NCBI RefSeq assembly: GCF_044596045.1
Contig: NZ_CP138995.1
Coordinates: 992,001 to 1,056,000, forward strand
Direction: 5' to 3'
Length of the DNA: 64,000 bases
From: Flagellimonas sp947499585
GTDB taxonomy: Bacteria > Bacteroidota > Bacteroidia > Flavobacteriales > Flavobacteriaceae
Shown here: one piece after another, positions 37,079 to 45,515 of the stretch
Layout of the letters: each line of letters opens with the position of its first letter
Numbering within the stretch: position 1 is the stretch's first letter
Position numbers and translations under genes: made by a program
The notes under the pieces: generated by a model
Database searches by the model: none
Seen by the model: only the letters and a program-made list of their open reading frames with translations
Told to the model about the DNA's origin: nothing

Positions 37079-37471
37079 ATGCCCAGTATTTTTACCAAAA
37101 TCATTAGTGGAGAGATTCCCTGTTATAAGATAGCGGAGGACTCAGACAATTTTGCTTTTCTAGATATCAATCCAAATTCAAAAGGGCATACGCTCTGCGT
37201 TCCAAAAAAAGAAGTGGATAAATTAATGGATTTAGATGAAGAAGCATATACCAAGCTCATGGTATTTTCCAGAAAAGTAGGAAAGGCCATTGAGGCAGCC
37301 ATAGAATGTAAGCGAGTGGGCATGACGATTATAGGCTTGGAAGTTCCTCATGTTCATGTACACCTAATTCCGCTTCATAGTATGAAGAATGCAACTTTTG
37401 GTCACAAAGAAAGCATGGGCCCTGAAGAATTTGAATCTATTGCAGAAAAAATCAGAAGTTATCTTAAATAA
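37079..37471 (+). CDS. HIT family nucleotide hydrolase
   Basis: A 130-residue histidine-triad protein: MPSIFTKIISGEIPCYKIAED at the start and the triad motif HVHVHLIPLH near residue 98. It resembles the HINT/Hit branch that cleaves adenosine phosphoramidates or related AMP conjugates. Its last 8 bases overlap the end of a convergent gene. Confidence 0.92.
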   Translation: MPSIFTKIISGEIPCYKIAEDSDNFAFLDINPNSKGHTLCVPKKEVDKLMDLDEEAYTKLMVFSRKVGKAIEAAIECKRVGMTIIGLEVPHVHVHLIPLHSMKNATFGHKESMGPEEFESIAEKIRSYLK

Positions 37472-37814
37472 GACCTTCCATATAAAAATAGACAGCCGTT
37501 CCACCTAAGCCTAGAATGAGCAACAGTATTATGAAGAAAAGTGTAGTGAACTTTACCGAGGTTCTATCAGGAGTTACCAGTTTGTTATAATACTCAAAAA
37601 CCTTTTCAATATCTGGAGTCCAGTTTACAGGATAAATTAGAGAATAACATTTCTTACATTTTATCTCATGGGTAACTTGATCTGTAGTCCTATGAAAAAA
37701 CGGGTTGTAAGTATGTTTCTGGTAAAAAGTGAGCTTAAGCTCCTGGTTAAAGCACTCAGGGCAGTTATTGGTAATTTCGGCTTCTTTTATTGCAATCTGT
37801 TTTTCCTTTGCCAT
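37464..37814 (-). CDS. zinc-ribbon protein with C-terminal membrane helix
   Basis: A 116-residue protein: four cysteines in CPEC and CKKC form a zinc ribbon (about residues 18-57), and the C-terminus has one transmembrane helix (about 91-112). It would be tail-anchored with the ribbon in the cytoplasm. No family name recognised. It lies 6 bases downstream of a sensor kinase and may be cotranscribed with it. Confidence 0.6.
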   Translation of the reverse strand: MAKEKQIAIKEAEITNNCPECFNQELKLTFYQKHTYNPFFHRTTDQVTHEIKCKKCYSLIYPVNWTPDIEKVFEYYNKLVTPDRTSVKFTTLFFIILLLILGLGGTAVYFYMEGLI

Positions 37815-37820
37815 GACTCA

Positions 37821-38969
37821 TTAAACATTTGCTTTAAGGGAAATTTGCATGATTGTTCCTTCTTTACTTGACGAAAGTACTTTAATTTTTCCTTTATGGT
37901 ACTCTTCCACAATTCTTTTTACCAATGAAAGCCCTAGCCCCCAACCTCTTTTTTTGGAGGTCACCCCTGGACTAAAAATACTTTGAAAATCACTTTTTGG
38001 AATGCCATGTCCTGTATCTGAAACCAAAATATTTACAAATTGACCTTTTTTCTCAATCTCTATCGTAATATTTCCTCTCCCTTTCATAGCATCAATTCCA
38101 TTTTTTACAAGGTTTTCAATGCTCCAATTAAACAAAGGGGGATTTAAAAGAACAGGTAATTCATCAATACCAGAAGTAAAAGAAAAATGTATAAGCTTGG
38201 AACTTCTCCGTTTTAAATATTCATATGCTTTTTCAGTTTCTGAAACAATGTCATGCACTTCCAGATCTGGAATGGACCCAATTTTTGAAAAACGGTCGGT
38301 AATGGTTTCCAGCCTGGTAATATCCTTTGCAATTTCTTTGGTGATATCTGGGTTGATACTTTCAGATTTCAAAAGTTCGTTCCAACCTAAAAGCGAAGTT
38401 AGTGGAGTTCCTATTTGATGTGCAGTCTCTTTTGCCATTCCGGCCCAAAGTTTATTTTGTTCTGATGCTTTGTTTGTTTTGAAGAAAAAGAAAATGACCG
38501 TTCCAAAAAGAAAAATTATTAACAATAGGGCTAAAGGGTAATATTTCAATTTATTCAGAACTTCTGAGTTTCCATAATAAAGCGTTTCCAACAGCTCCTC
38601 TTCTTGAATAATGTGTATGGGGTCATTCTCACTTTCAAACTGCCTTATTTTTTTTTGAATGTAAATGCTGTCTGCTGCTTTTTCCTCAGAAATATTGTGT
38701 GTTTTTATGGAACCTTCCTCATTTACCAAAATCATTGGGGTAGAGGTGTTATTGCCCATAACTTTTAAAGTTAAGTTTCCCAATTCTTGGTCTACGGAAG
38801 ATTGGATGAGCTCTAACTGAGCGGTTGCCCAAATTTCCATTTTTAACCGTTCCTCTTCCTTAAAATTCTTAAAGAAACTATTTGTGTTCCAAAGAATTAG
38901 GCTTACAATAACGAATGCCGAAATCAATAGGGTAATATTGGAAGCCTTCTTTTTGGGGCTAAAGTTCAT
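37821..38969 (-). CDS. sensor histidine kinase
   Basis: A 382-residue kinase: two transmembrane helices (about 13-31 and 139-162) around a periplasmic segment, H-box AKETAHQIGTPLTSLLGW, N-box ENLVKNGIDAMKG, G-boxes DTGHGIPK and GWGLGLSLVKRIVEEY. The GTPLTSLLGW form is common in Bacteroidota sensors. No response regulator is adjacent, so its partner is elsewhere. Confidence 0.88.
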   Translation of the reverse strand: MNFSPKKKASNITLLISAFVIVSLILWNTNSFFKNFKEEERLKMEIWATAQLELIQSSVDQELGNLTLKVMGNNTSTPMILVNEEGSIKTHNISEEKAADSIYIQKKIRQFESENDPIHIIQEEELLETLYYGNSEVLNKLKYYPLALLLIIFLFGTVIFFFFKTNKASEQNKLWAGMAKETAHQIGTPLTSLLGWNELLKSESINPDITKEIAKDITRLETITDRFSKIGSIPDLEVHDIVSETEKAYEYLKRRSSKLIHFSFTSGIDELPVLLNPPLFNWSIENLVKNGIDAMKGRGNITIEIEKKGQFVNILVSDTGHGIPKSDFQSIFSPGVTSKKRGWGLGLSLVKRIVEEYHKGKIKVLSSSKEGTIMQISLKANV

Positions 38970-39095
38970 TTTTTTGGTTCAATTGTGATTAAAGATAGAA
39001 GAAAATGTAAAAATATGTTGATAGTTCGTTGTTCTACATGGTTTTTATTAGGGTTCATTTTATGTATTTTTGATGCTTATTGAAAAGTAGCATAG

Positions 39096-39473
39096 ATGGA
39101 AGTCCAAGGAAAAATTAAAATGATTGATGAAACCAAAACCTACGGTAACAATGGTTTCAGAAAAAGAGAATTGGTAATTACTACAGAGGAGCAATATCCT
39201 CAGCATATTTTGGTTGAATTTGTGCAAGATAAATGCGATTTGCTTAACAGTTACAGTGTGGGGCAAATGGTAAAAGTGAGCATCAATTTAAGAGGTAGAG
39301 AGTGGGTAAACCCACAAGGGGAGACCAAATATTTTAACTCTGTACAAGGTTGGCGAGTAGAGAACTTGCAAACGGAGGGTGCTGCAGAAAATATGCCACC
39401 GGTTCCACCAATGGAAGCTTTTGAACCCGCAGATAACCTTAAAGAGGAAGATCACGACGATTTGCCATTCTAG
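39096..39473 (+). CDS. DUF3127 (OB-fold-like) protein
   Basis: A 125-residue protein: residues about 1-85 (MEVQGKIKMIDETKTYGNNGFRKRELVITTEEQYPQHILVEFVQDK) match DUF3127, an OB-fold-like family of Bacteroidota. The acidic tail ending KEEDHDDLPF resembles the C-terminal tip of single-strand DNA-binding proteins (acidic residues then DLPF), which docks partner proteins. DNA binding is inference. A TATTTTTG -7-like element lies at 39065-39072. Confidence 0.75.
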   Translation: MEVQGKIKMIDETKTYGNNGFRKRELVITTEEQYPQHILVEFVQDKCDLLNSYSVGQMVKVSINLRGREWVNPQGETKYFNSVQGWRVENLQTEGAAENMPPVPPMEAFEPADNLKEEDHDDLPF

Positions 39474-39479
39474 TCCGCT

Positions 39480-40856
39480 TTGGGTCTTACCAAGGTAATA
39501 GAACGTGTATTTAGAAGGTATTTACCTTCACCTTTTACCATTGCAGTACTTTTAACAGTACTGACTATTGCACTTGCTTTAATTTTTACTGAAAACACTT
39601 CGGATAAAAATCATTTTGCGGCTGTTCTTTCCTATTGGGAAAATGGAATTTGGAACAATGGTCTTTTGGTATTCGCGTACCAAATGATGCTCATTTTGGT
39701 TCTGGGTCATGTTTTGGTTTTGAGTAAACCTATGGAACGGTTAATTCTGGGAATTACCAAGCTTGTAAAAAACACTTCTAACGCCGCTGTATTGGTGGCA
39801 TTGCCAACAATGTTGGTTTCCTTTTTTAATTGGGGATTAGGGCTGATTTTTGGAGCTATTTTAGCTAGAAAAGTTGGTGAATATGCACAAGCAAATAACA
39901 TCCCAATCAATTATCCTTTAATAGGCGCTTCTGGGTATGTGGGCTTAATGGTTTGGCATGGGGGAATAAGTGGATCTGCTCCAATAAAGGTTTCAGAAGC
40001 AGGGCACTTAAAAAGCTTATTAGAAGGAATTTCCAACGTTGAACTCCTAGGTCAATTGCCAGAAACCATTTCTACCTCGCTTACGGTATTCAGTTATTGG
40101 AATCTTGTTCTATTTACCATTGTAACTTTGTCTATTGCCATTACGGTGTATTATCTTGGGAAAAGAGTAAGTCCCAGCAATGTTAATTTAAAAGAGTACA
40201 AATTTAAATCTGTTGAGAAGGAAAATCTGGAAGGAGCGGAAAAATTGGATTACTCAAAAATAGCAGCTACATGCTTTGGGGTTTTAATTTTAATTGCTTT
40301 TTTGCTTCAATATTTACCAGCTCTAAAGACTCTTAACATCACTCCAAACATGCTCAATTTCTTTATGTTGGGCCTGGCAATCATCCTCCACGGAAGTTTT
40401 AAGAGTTTTTTGGTTGCTGTAGAAGAAGCTATTGGGGACACTGCCGGGATTTTGATTCAATTTCCATTGTATTTTGGTATTATGGGGATAATGGGGAGCA
40501 GTGGTATGATTAATAGTATTTCGGATTTTTTTGTTTCAATAAGCACCACGGTGACGCTACCCATTTTCACTTTTTTAAGCGCTGGGCTTGTCAATATTTT
40601 TGTTCCAAGTGGGGGTGGTCAATGGGCTGTGCAGGGACCATTAGTATTAGAATCTGCTATGCAGTTGGACGTTCCATTGCCTAAGGCAATTATGGCCTTG
40701 GCCTACGGCGATCAGGTAACAAATATGTTGCAACCGTTCTGGGCTTTGCCACTTTTAGGAATTACAAAATTAAAGGCCAAAGAGATTTTACCGTACACCT
40801 TGATTTTTATGCTGATTGGGAGTTCAGTTTATATAGGCGGGCTTCTTATTTTATAA
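39480..40856 (+). CDS. AtoE-type short-chain fatty acid transporter
   Basis: A 458-residue membrane protein of the AtoE family, with about eleven hydrophobic helices and the family signatures WGLGLIFGAILARKVGEYA and VNIFVPSGGGQWAVQGPLVLE. It should move short-chain fatty acids such as acetoacetate or butyrate. The start is a TTG giving MGLTKVIERVFR; the frame is closed just upstream by the stop of the preceding gene, 4 bases away. Confidence 0.87.
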   Translation: MGLTKVIERVFRRYLPSPFTIAVLLTVLTIALALIFTENTSDKNHFAAVLSYWENGIWNNGLLVFAYQMMLILVLGHVLVLSKPMERLILGITKLVKNTSNAAVLVALPTMLVSFFNWGLGLIFGAILARKVGEYAQANNIPINYPLIGASGYVGLMVWHGGISGSAPIKVSEAGHLKSLLEGISNVELLGQLPETISTSLTVFSYWNLVLFTIVTLSIAITVYYLGKRVSPSNVNLKEYKFKSVEKENLEGAEKLDYSKIAATCFGVLILIAFLLQYLPALKTLNITPNMLNFFMLGLAIILHGSFKSFLVAVEEAIGDTAGILIQFPLYFGIMGIMGSSGMINSISDFFVSISTTVTLPIFTFLSAGLVNIFVPSGGGQWAVQGPLVLESAMQLDVPLPKAIMALAYGDQVTNMLQPFWALPLLGITKLKAKEILPYTLIFMLIGSSVYIGGLLIL

Positions 40857-40889
40857 GCCTTTTTCCGTAATTTTATTAAAAATTGCACC

Positions 40890-41552
40890 TTGGAAAAAGA
40901 CTCGAAAAACCTTCCTTTATTTTTTTTGGGAGATAGGTTGGAATTCCCCCCAGTGGAAGCTGCCAATGAAGATGGTCTTCTAGCAGTAGGAGGGGATTTA
41001 TCTCCAGAGAGGCTGCTTTTGGCTTATAAAAGTGGGATTTTTCCATGGTTTAATGAGGACGCTTTGATTTTATGGTGGAGCCCTGATCCGAGAATGGTTT
41101 TATTTCCAGAGAAAATCAAAATTTCAAAAAGTATGAGAAAAGTATTGCGTGCTGATCAATTTAGATTGACGCAAAATGCATGCTTTGAAGAAGTGCTGGA
41201 AAAGTGCGCAAAAGTTGAGCGCAAAGGCCAGGAAGGAACATGGATTACTCCAAAAATGAAATTGGCTTACCTAGATCTTTTTGAGAAAGGCTTTGCCAAA
41301 TCTTTTGAGGTATGGCAAGGTGATGTTTTGGTTGGAGGTCTTTATGGAGTGGATTTGGGACATGTTTTTTGTGGAGAAAGTATGTTCAGCACCAAACCAA
41401 ATGCATCTAAATTTGCTTTTATAAAAATGGTTCAGGAATTTGAGAAAAAAAACTATAAACTTATTGATTGTCAAGTTTATACGGAACATCTTGAAAGTTT
41501 AGGGGCAGAAGAGATTTCAAGGGATTACTTCATGAAAATTTTAAAAGGATAG
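40890..41552 (+). CDS. aat: leucyl/phenylalanyl-tRNA-protein transferase
   Basis: A 220-residue Aat enzyme: FPPVEAANEDGLLAVGGDLSPERLLLAYKSGIFPWF at the N-terminus, WWSPDPRMVL, and GGLYGVDLGHVFCGESMFS in the centre. It adds Leu or Phe to proteins with N-terminal Lys or Arg and so makes N-degrons for ClpAPS. A TTG start (MEKDSKNLP) is used, with no ATG in frame nearby. It follows the AtoE gene by 33 bases. Confidence 0.93.
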   Translation: MEKDSKNLPLFFLGDRLEFPPVEAANEDGLLAVGGDLSPERLLLAYKSGIFPWFNEDALILWWSPDPRMVLFPEKIKISKSMRKVLRADQFRLTQNACFEEVLEKCAKVERKGQEGTWITPKMKLAYLDLFEKGFAKSFEVWQGDVLVGGLYGVDLGHVFCGESMFSTKPNASKFAFIKMVQEFEKKNYKLIDCQVYTEHLESLGAEEISRDYFMKILKG

Positions 41553-41604
41553 TGCACACTGGTCAAAAAGAAAAACACATTTTGAGGAAATCCGATATCT
41601 AAAT

Positions 41605-42180
41605 CTATGGATGGTCATGCACTTCGTCATACCTAAAACAGCTTACCTCATGATCATTCACCATCCCCGTGGCCTGCATTTGGGCATAGATTACGGTACT
41701 TCCAACAAATTTAAATCCACGTTTTTTTAAATCCTTGCTAATGGTGTCTGAAAGTGGTGTATTAGCAGGCGCTTCTTTGTAGTTCTGAAGTTTGTTTTTA
41801 ATGGGTTTTCCATCTACAAACTTCCAAATGTAAGTGCTAAAACTTCCAAATTCCTTTTGAACCTCCATAAAAGCTTTTGCATTTGAAATTGTAGCATTTA
41901 CTTTTAGTTTATTTCTAATTATCCCAGGATTATCTAAAAGTTCGTCAATTTTGTTTTGGTCATAATTGGCAATCTTTTTGTAATCAAAATTATCAAAAGC
42001 CTTTCTGAAATTTTCTCGCTTTTTTAATACGGTAATCCAACTTAGCCCAGCTTGGAATGTTTCTAAAATTAGGAATTCAAATAGCGTTTCATCATCTTTT
42101 ACGGGAACGCCCCATTCATTGTCATGGTAATCTTCGTAGAGCGAATCACCTTCGCACCAGCCACATCGGTGTTTATTCAT
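41605..42180 (-). CDS. tag: DNA-3-methyladenine glycosylase I
   Basis: A 191-residue Tag enzyme: N-terminal RCGWCEGDSLYEDYHDNEWGVP, ETFQAGLSWITVLKKRENFRKAF, and C-terminal MVNDHEVSCF. The Cys and His residues at both ends form the zinc site of this family. It removes 3-methyladenine from alkylated DNA. It lies 54 bases after the last gene of the bicarbonate-permease operon, so shared transcription is possible but not shown. Confidence 0.93.
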   Translation of the reverse strand: MNKHRCGWCEGDSLYEDYHDNEWGVPVKDDETLFEFLILETFQAGLSWITVLKKRENFRKAFDNFDYKKIANYDQNKIDELLDNPGIIRNKLKVNATISNAKAFMEVQKEFGSFSTYIWKFVDGKPIKNKLQNYKEAPANTPLSDTISKDLKKRGFKFVGSTVIYAQMQATGMVNDHEVSCFRYDEVHDHP

Positions 42181-42234
42181 TGATAAGATTTTATCTAAAG
42201 ATAATGGAAATTGTGTTTTCCATTTGACCTTAAT

Positions 42235-42600
42235 CTATAGAGGAATAAGCTCTTTGGCAATAATGGCTTGCTCAATATTCACATACAGCCTGCTTTGCCC
42301 TCTATAGAAATCATTTTTATCTTTTCTTTCCAAAATCACCTTTTGATCCGCATTGGTCAGTTCCAATATTCCAATAATCACCACAGTCTGGTTGATTATT
42401 TTATGTGATGGTATAATTAGTTCTACGTCTGATGTATTTTCTTTTAATGAATCATAGAGATATAGATAAGACTTATTCGCTGGCTCCCCTATTTTAAATG
42501 GGGCTCCTAGCTTTACCTCATAACTTTTATGGTAAGGTTTTGAAGGAGTTTCATCAGGTTTGCGATTTGGAAAAATAACAGGGTATTCTTTCTTTTTCAT
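42235..42600 (-). CDS. hypothetical protein of the bicarbonate-permease operon
   Basis: A 121-residue soluble protein without signal peptide or recognised motif. Its first 30 residues are polar and Pro-rich (FPNRKPDETPSKPYHKSYE), followed by a predicted beta-rich part (VELIIPSHKIINQTVVIIGILELTNADQKVILERKDK). It starts 11 bases after the permease stop and is surely in the same transcript. Function unknown. Confidence 0.55.
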   Translation of the reverse strand: MKKKEYPVIFPNRKPDETPSKPYHKSYEVKLGAPFKIGEPANKSYLYLYDSLKENTSDVELIIPSHKIINQTVVIIGILELTNADQKVILERKDKNDFYRGQSRLYVNIEQAIIAKELIPL

Positions 42601-42611
42601 TTGTCATGGCT

Positions 42612-43580
42612 TTATGGTTGAAAGCATTGTATTATAAACAGGTAAAGCGGCATTCCTAAAGTAATGTTGAAAGGAAAGGTGAAAGCCAGTGCCATTGGTA
42701 CATAAAGACTTGGATTGGCCTTTGGAGCAGCTATTCGCATTGCAGCCGGTACGGCAATATAGGATGCACTCGCCGCCAAAATGGCAAATAGAAAGCGATT
42801 CCCAACACTTTCGGTAATAAATTGACTGAACCAAGCTACAAAGCAACCATTGATTACTGGTAGACCAATTGAAAAGATAAGAGCAAACCAGCCCTTCTTT
42901 ATAAAATCATTCAGTTTTTTTCCACTAGTAATACCCATATCCAAAAGAAATACTGCTAGAAAGCCTTTGAAAATATCTGTAGTGAATGGTTTAATGCCTT
43001 CTGCTTGATGTTCATTGGCCAAAAAGCCAATCGCCAAACTACCCAAAATCAATAGTACACTACCGTTTGTTACAGAATGATGCAAGACTTTCTTAAAGTT
43101 GCTTTTCTCTTCTTTTCCTTTTTTGAAAAAGGCCATCAACAATACTCCTACAATAATTGAAGGTGCTTCCATTAAAGCCATTACTGCGACCATATGCCCG
43201 CCAAAATCTATATTTTCAATTTCTAGGAAAGAAATTGCGGTCACAAACGTGACCGCACTTACAGAGCCATAAGCCGCCGCTATTGCGCCGGAGTTTTCAA
43301 CACTGAATTTTCTTCTTAGAATAAAATAGGCGAAAACTGGAATTGAAATAGCTAAAAAAATACCGAATAACAGTGACCATACTATTTCCATGTTAAAATC
43401 ACTATGGGAGAGCTCTAGCCCTCCCTTAAAACCTATTGCAAAAAGGAGGTATAGTGAAATAAACTTTGATGAATTTTGTGGAATTTCAAGGTCACTTTTT
43501 AATTGAACCGCTATGATACCAAGAAAGAAAAATAATAGAGCGGGATTGGTTAAGTTATCAATAAGAAGGTGTAGATCCAT
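42612..43580 (-). CDS. SbtA-type sodium-dependent bicarbonate permease
   Basis: A 322-residue membrane protein with about ten hydrophobic helices in two inverted halves (LTNPALLFFFLGIIAVQLKSDLEIP; FLAVFLLDMGITSGKKL). This matches the SbtA family known from cyanobacterial bicarbonate uptake. Bacteroidota members are not proven to carry bicarbonate. It is the third gene of a minus-strand operon; a small unknown protein is encoded 6 bases upstream, where cyanobacteria encode the PII-like SbtB. Confidence 0.85.
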   Translation of the reverse strand: MDLHLLIDNLTNPALLFFFLGIIAVQLKSDLEIPQNSSKFISLYLLFAIGFKGGLELSHSDFNMEIVWSLLFGIFLAISIPVFAYFILRRKFSVENSGAIAAAYGSVSAVTFVTAISFLEIENIDFGGHMVAVMALMEAPSIIVGVLLMAFFKKGKEEKSNFKKVLHHSVTNGSVLLILGSLAIGFLANEHQAEGIKPFTTDIFKGFLAVFLLDMGITSGKKLNDFIKKGWFALIFSIGLPVINGCFVAWFSQFITESVGNRFLFAILAASASYIAVPAAMRIAAPKANPSLYVPMALAFTFPFNITLGMPLYLFIIQCFQP

Positions 43581-43586
43581 TCAGTT

Positions 43587-43880
43587 TTACTCTTCCAAAG
43601 AGATTTTAAGAATACCATCAATACGAAGCCTTTTTCCTTCACTTCTTAAGCTATTAATGAATTCATTCGCAATTACTTTTTCTCTTTCCAATTCGGCTAT
43701 TCTTTCATCTGGATATTTGGTGTTGACATCTCTGTCCCCTTCGGACCATGATAAACGTTGAAGTTTGTGAAAATTAATTTTTTGGTCCAACAAAGATGTA
43801 ATAACATCGCACGCCTCAGATGGAGTGAAGCTGCCATCAACCAATTGTATTTTTTGTTTTGTCTCGATTAAAGTTTCCAT
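43587..43880 (-). CDS. small paralog A, permease-linked, function unknown
   Basis: A 97-residue soluble protein: a beta strand (KIQLVDG), helix (TPSEACDVITSLLDQKINFHKLQRLS), long charged helix (ERIAELEREKVIANEFINSLRSEGK) and final strand (RLRIDGILKISLEE). The protein at 45159-45515 has the same layout and several identical positions. It is not recognisably SbtB, though its place before the permease is the same. Possibly a regulator or sensor; inference only. Confidence 0.6.
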   Translation of the reverse strand: METLIETKQKIQLVDGSFTPSEACDVITSLLDQKINFHKLQRLSWSEGDRDVNTKYPDERIAELEREKVIANEFINSLRSEGKRLRIDGILKISLEE

Positions 43881-43901
43881 TTTTCTAGTTTTTAAATTGT
43901 T

Positions 43902-44138
43902 TTAGATTTTTTTTGTTTGTCTCTTTCCAATGATGTTAATGGACAATAGACCAAATATGATTGACATTGAGATGCTCAGCCATCCAAAGAATAGAAAATC
44001 ATTAAGTGCAGAAAGTATTAGAATGCTACCGAACATGAAGCCCATAAGAGCGTAGTATATTGGGTAATATTTTTCTGTGTCCTTTATATTTGTTTTTTTG
44101 CCCAAGAGTTTTTGAGCGTGTGAAAGTTTGTATAGCAT
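43902..44138 (-). CDS. small two-helix membrane protein
   Basis: A 78-residue protein with two adjacent hydrophobic helices (about 28-46 and 50-70) and a basic C-terminus (GKRQTKKI). First gene of the permease operon; its start codon follows by 34 bases the 28-bp element shared with the isocitrate dehydrogenase operon. No family recognised. Confidence 0.5.
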   Translation of the reverse strand: MLYKLSHAQKLLGKKTNIKDTEKYYPIYYALMGFMFGSILILSALNDFLFFGWLSISMSIIFGLLSINIIGKRQTKKI

Positions 44139-44171
44139 AATTTAAATTTTTTACAAAGGTGTAAGGTTTTA

Positions 44172-44199
44172 ATCATATATTTTTATTTATATTTATTAT
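44172..44199. promoter_or_regulatory. shared 28-bp AT-rich operator, copy 1
   Basis: Twenty-six of 28 bases equal those at 46947-46974, in the same orientation relative to the downstream minus-strand gene. The element holds the dyad ATATA-N8-TATAT, as expected for a LysR-type binding site. It lies between the permease operon and the divergent LysR gene, 34 bases before the operon's first start codon and 20 before that of the LysR gene. Confidence 0.6.
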
Positions 44200-44219
44200 A
44201 CTTTATATAAATATATTTT

Positions 44220-45143
44220 ATGAATTATACATTGCACCAGCTCAGAATATTCTCCAAAATCACTGAAAAACAAAGTATTACCAAAGCTTCAGAAGAGCTG
44301 CATTTAACGCAACCAGCGGTATCCATTCAATTAAAAAATTTTCAGAATCAATTTCCAATTCCATTGACAGAAGTTGTAGGAAGGCAATTGTTTATTACTG
44401 ATTTTGGTATGGAAATATCCTTAGCGGCACAAAGGATACTGAGCGAGGTAGATAGCATAAATTATAAACTGCTAAGTTTTAAAGGAGAGTTGGCAGGACG
44501 GTTAAAAGTTTCTGTAGTATCAACAGGTAAATACGTTATGCCTTATTTTTTATCAGGTTTTATGCGTGATAACCCTGGAGTTGATTTAAACATGGATGTG
44601 ACCAATAAGGCGCAGGTGGTTGAAAGCCTTGAAGAGAATCAAGTGGATTTTGCGCTTGTAAGTGTCTTGCCAGATCATTTGAACTTGAACAAAATCGATT
44701 TAATGAAAAATGTACTCTACTTGGTGGGCAATCCCAAGTATTTTGAGAAAGTTAAACTCAGTAAAAGCGCTTTCTCTAAGGATACACCACTAATTTTTAG
44801 GGAAAAAGGCTCGGCGACAAGAGCAGCAATGGAGAATTTTTTACTTCAAAAAAGTATTACCATTGCCAAAAAAATAGAACTGACATCCAATGAAGCAGTA
44901 AAACAAGCAGTGATAGCAGGTCTAGGCTGTTCCATTATGCCATTGATTGGACTTAAAAATGAGTTGAGCAATGGAGAATTAAAAATAATTCCCATAAAAA
45001 ACCTGCCTATCACTACTGTGTGGAATTTAGTTTGGCTAAAAAATAAAAAGCTTTCACCAGTGGCTTTGGAGCTCCTTGATTATTTAAAGAACCAAAAGCA
45101 AGAGATAATTAATACCAATTTTGAATGGTTTGACCAGTACTAA
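44220..45143 (+). CDS. LysR-type transcriptional regulator
   Basis: A 307-residue LTTR: N-terminal HTH (1-62; MNYTLHQLRIFSKITEKQSITKASEELHLTQPAVSIQLKNFQ) and a periplasmic-binding-protein-like effector domain (about 90-295). The HTH wording resembles the CbbR/CysB side of the family. It faces the permease operon across 81 bases of AT-rich DNA holding the shared element, the classical LTTR layout. It probably controls both that operon and the isocitrate dehydrogenase operon; effector unknown. Confidence 0.92.
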   Translation: MNYTLHQLRIFSKITEKQSITKASEELHLTQPAVSIQLKNFQNQFPIPLTEVVGRQLFITDFGMEISLAAQRILSEVDSINYKLLSFKGELAGRLKVSVVSTGKYVMPYFLSGFMRDNPGVDLNMDVTNKAQVVESLEENQVDFALVSVLPDHLNLNKIDLMKNVLYLVGNPKYFEKVKLSKSAFSKDTPLIFREKGSATRAAMENFLLQKSITIAKKIELTSNEAVKQAVIAGLGCSIMPLIGLKNELSNGELKIIPIKNLPITTVWNLVWLKNKKLSPVALELLDYLKNQKQEIINTNFEWFDQY

Positions 45144-45158
45144 ATATTTTGGCTAACA

Positions 45159-45515
45159 TTATCTAAGGACTATTTCAACAGTACTATGTATTTCTAGTTT
45201 TTGTCCTTTATTTCTAGCCTTTACCACCAGCTCTGTTACCTCTTTTTTTGCTTTTTTAAGAGCCTCTATTCTTTTTTGCGATTGCTCTGGGTCACTGTTT
45301 TGGGTTTCCTTCAAATTTAATGACTGAACCGTGTGAAACTTTATTTTGTAATTGAGCAATGATAAGAGCACTTCTGCCGATTCCGCAGGTTCAAACAGCC
45401 CCTCTACCAAACGAACATTAAATGCATCAACAGCACCCTTTTGAGGAATGGTTTTTTGGGGTACTAATTTGCGCTTATTGCCCTTGAGCCATTGAAAAAG
45501 CTTGCTTTCCATCAA
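45159..45515 (-). CDS. small paralog B, isocitrate-dehydrogenase-linked
   Basis: A 118-residue protein; residues about 30-118 match paralog A of the permease operon (FNVRLVEGLFEPAESAEVLLSLLNYKIKFHTVQSLNL, then the long charged helix, then KLEIHSTVEIVLR), with a basic N-terminal extension (WLKGNKRKLVPQK). Its start lies 41 bases inside the isocitrate dehydrogenase gene, so translation is coupled. Function unknown. Confidence 0.6.
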   Translation of the reverse strand: MMESKLFQWLKGNKRKLVPQKTIPQKGAVDAFNVRLVEGLFEPAESAEVLLSLLNYKIKFHTVQSLNLKETQNSDPEQSQKRIEALKKAKKEVTELVVKARNKGQKLEIHSTVEIVLR

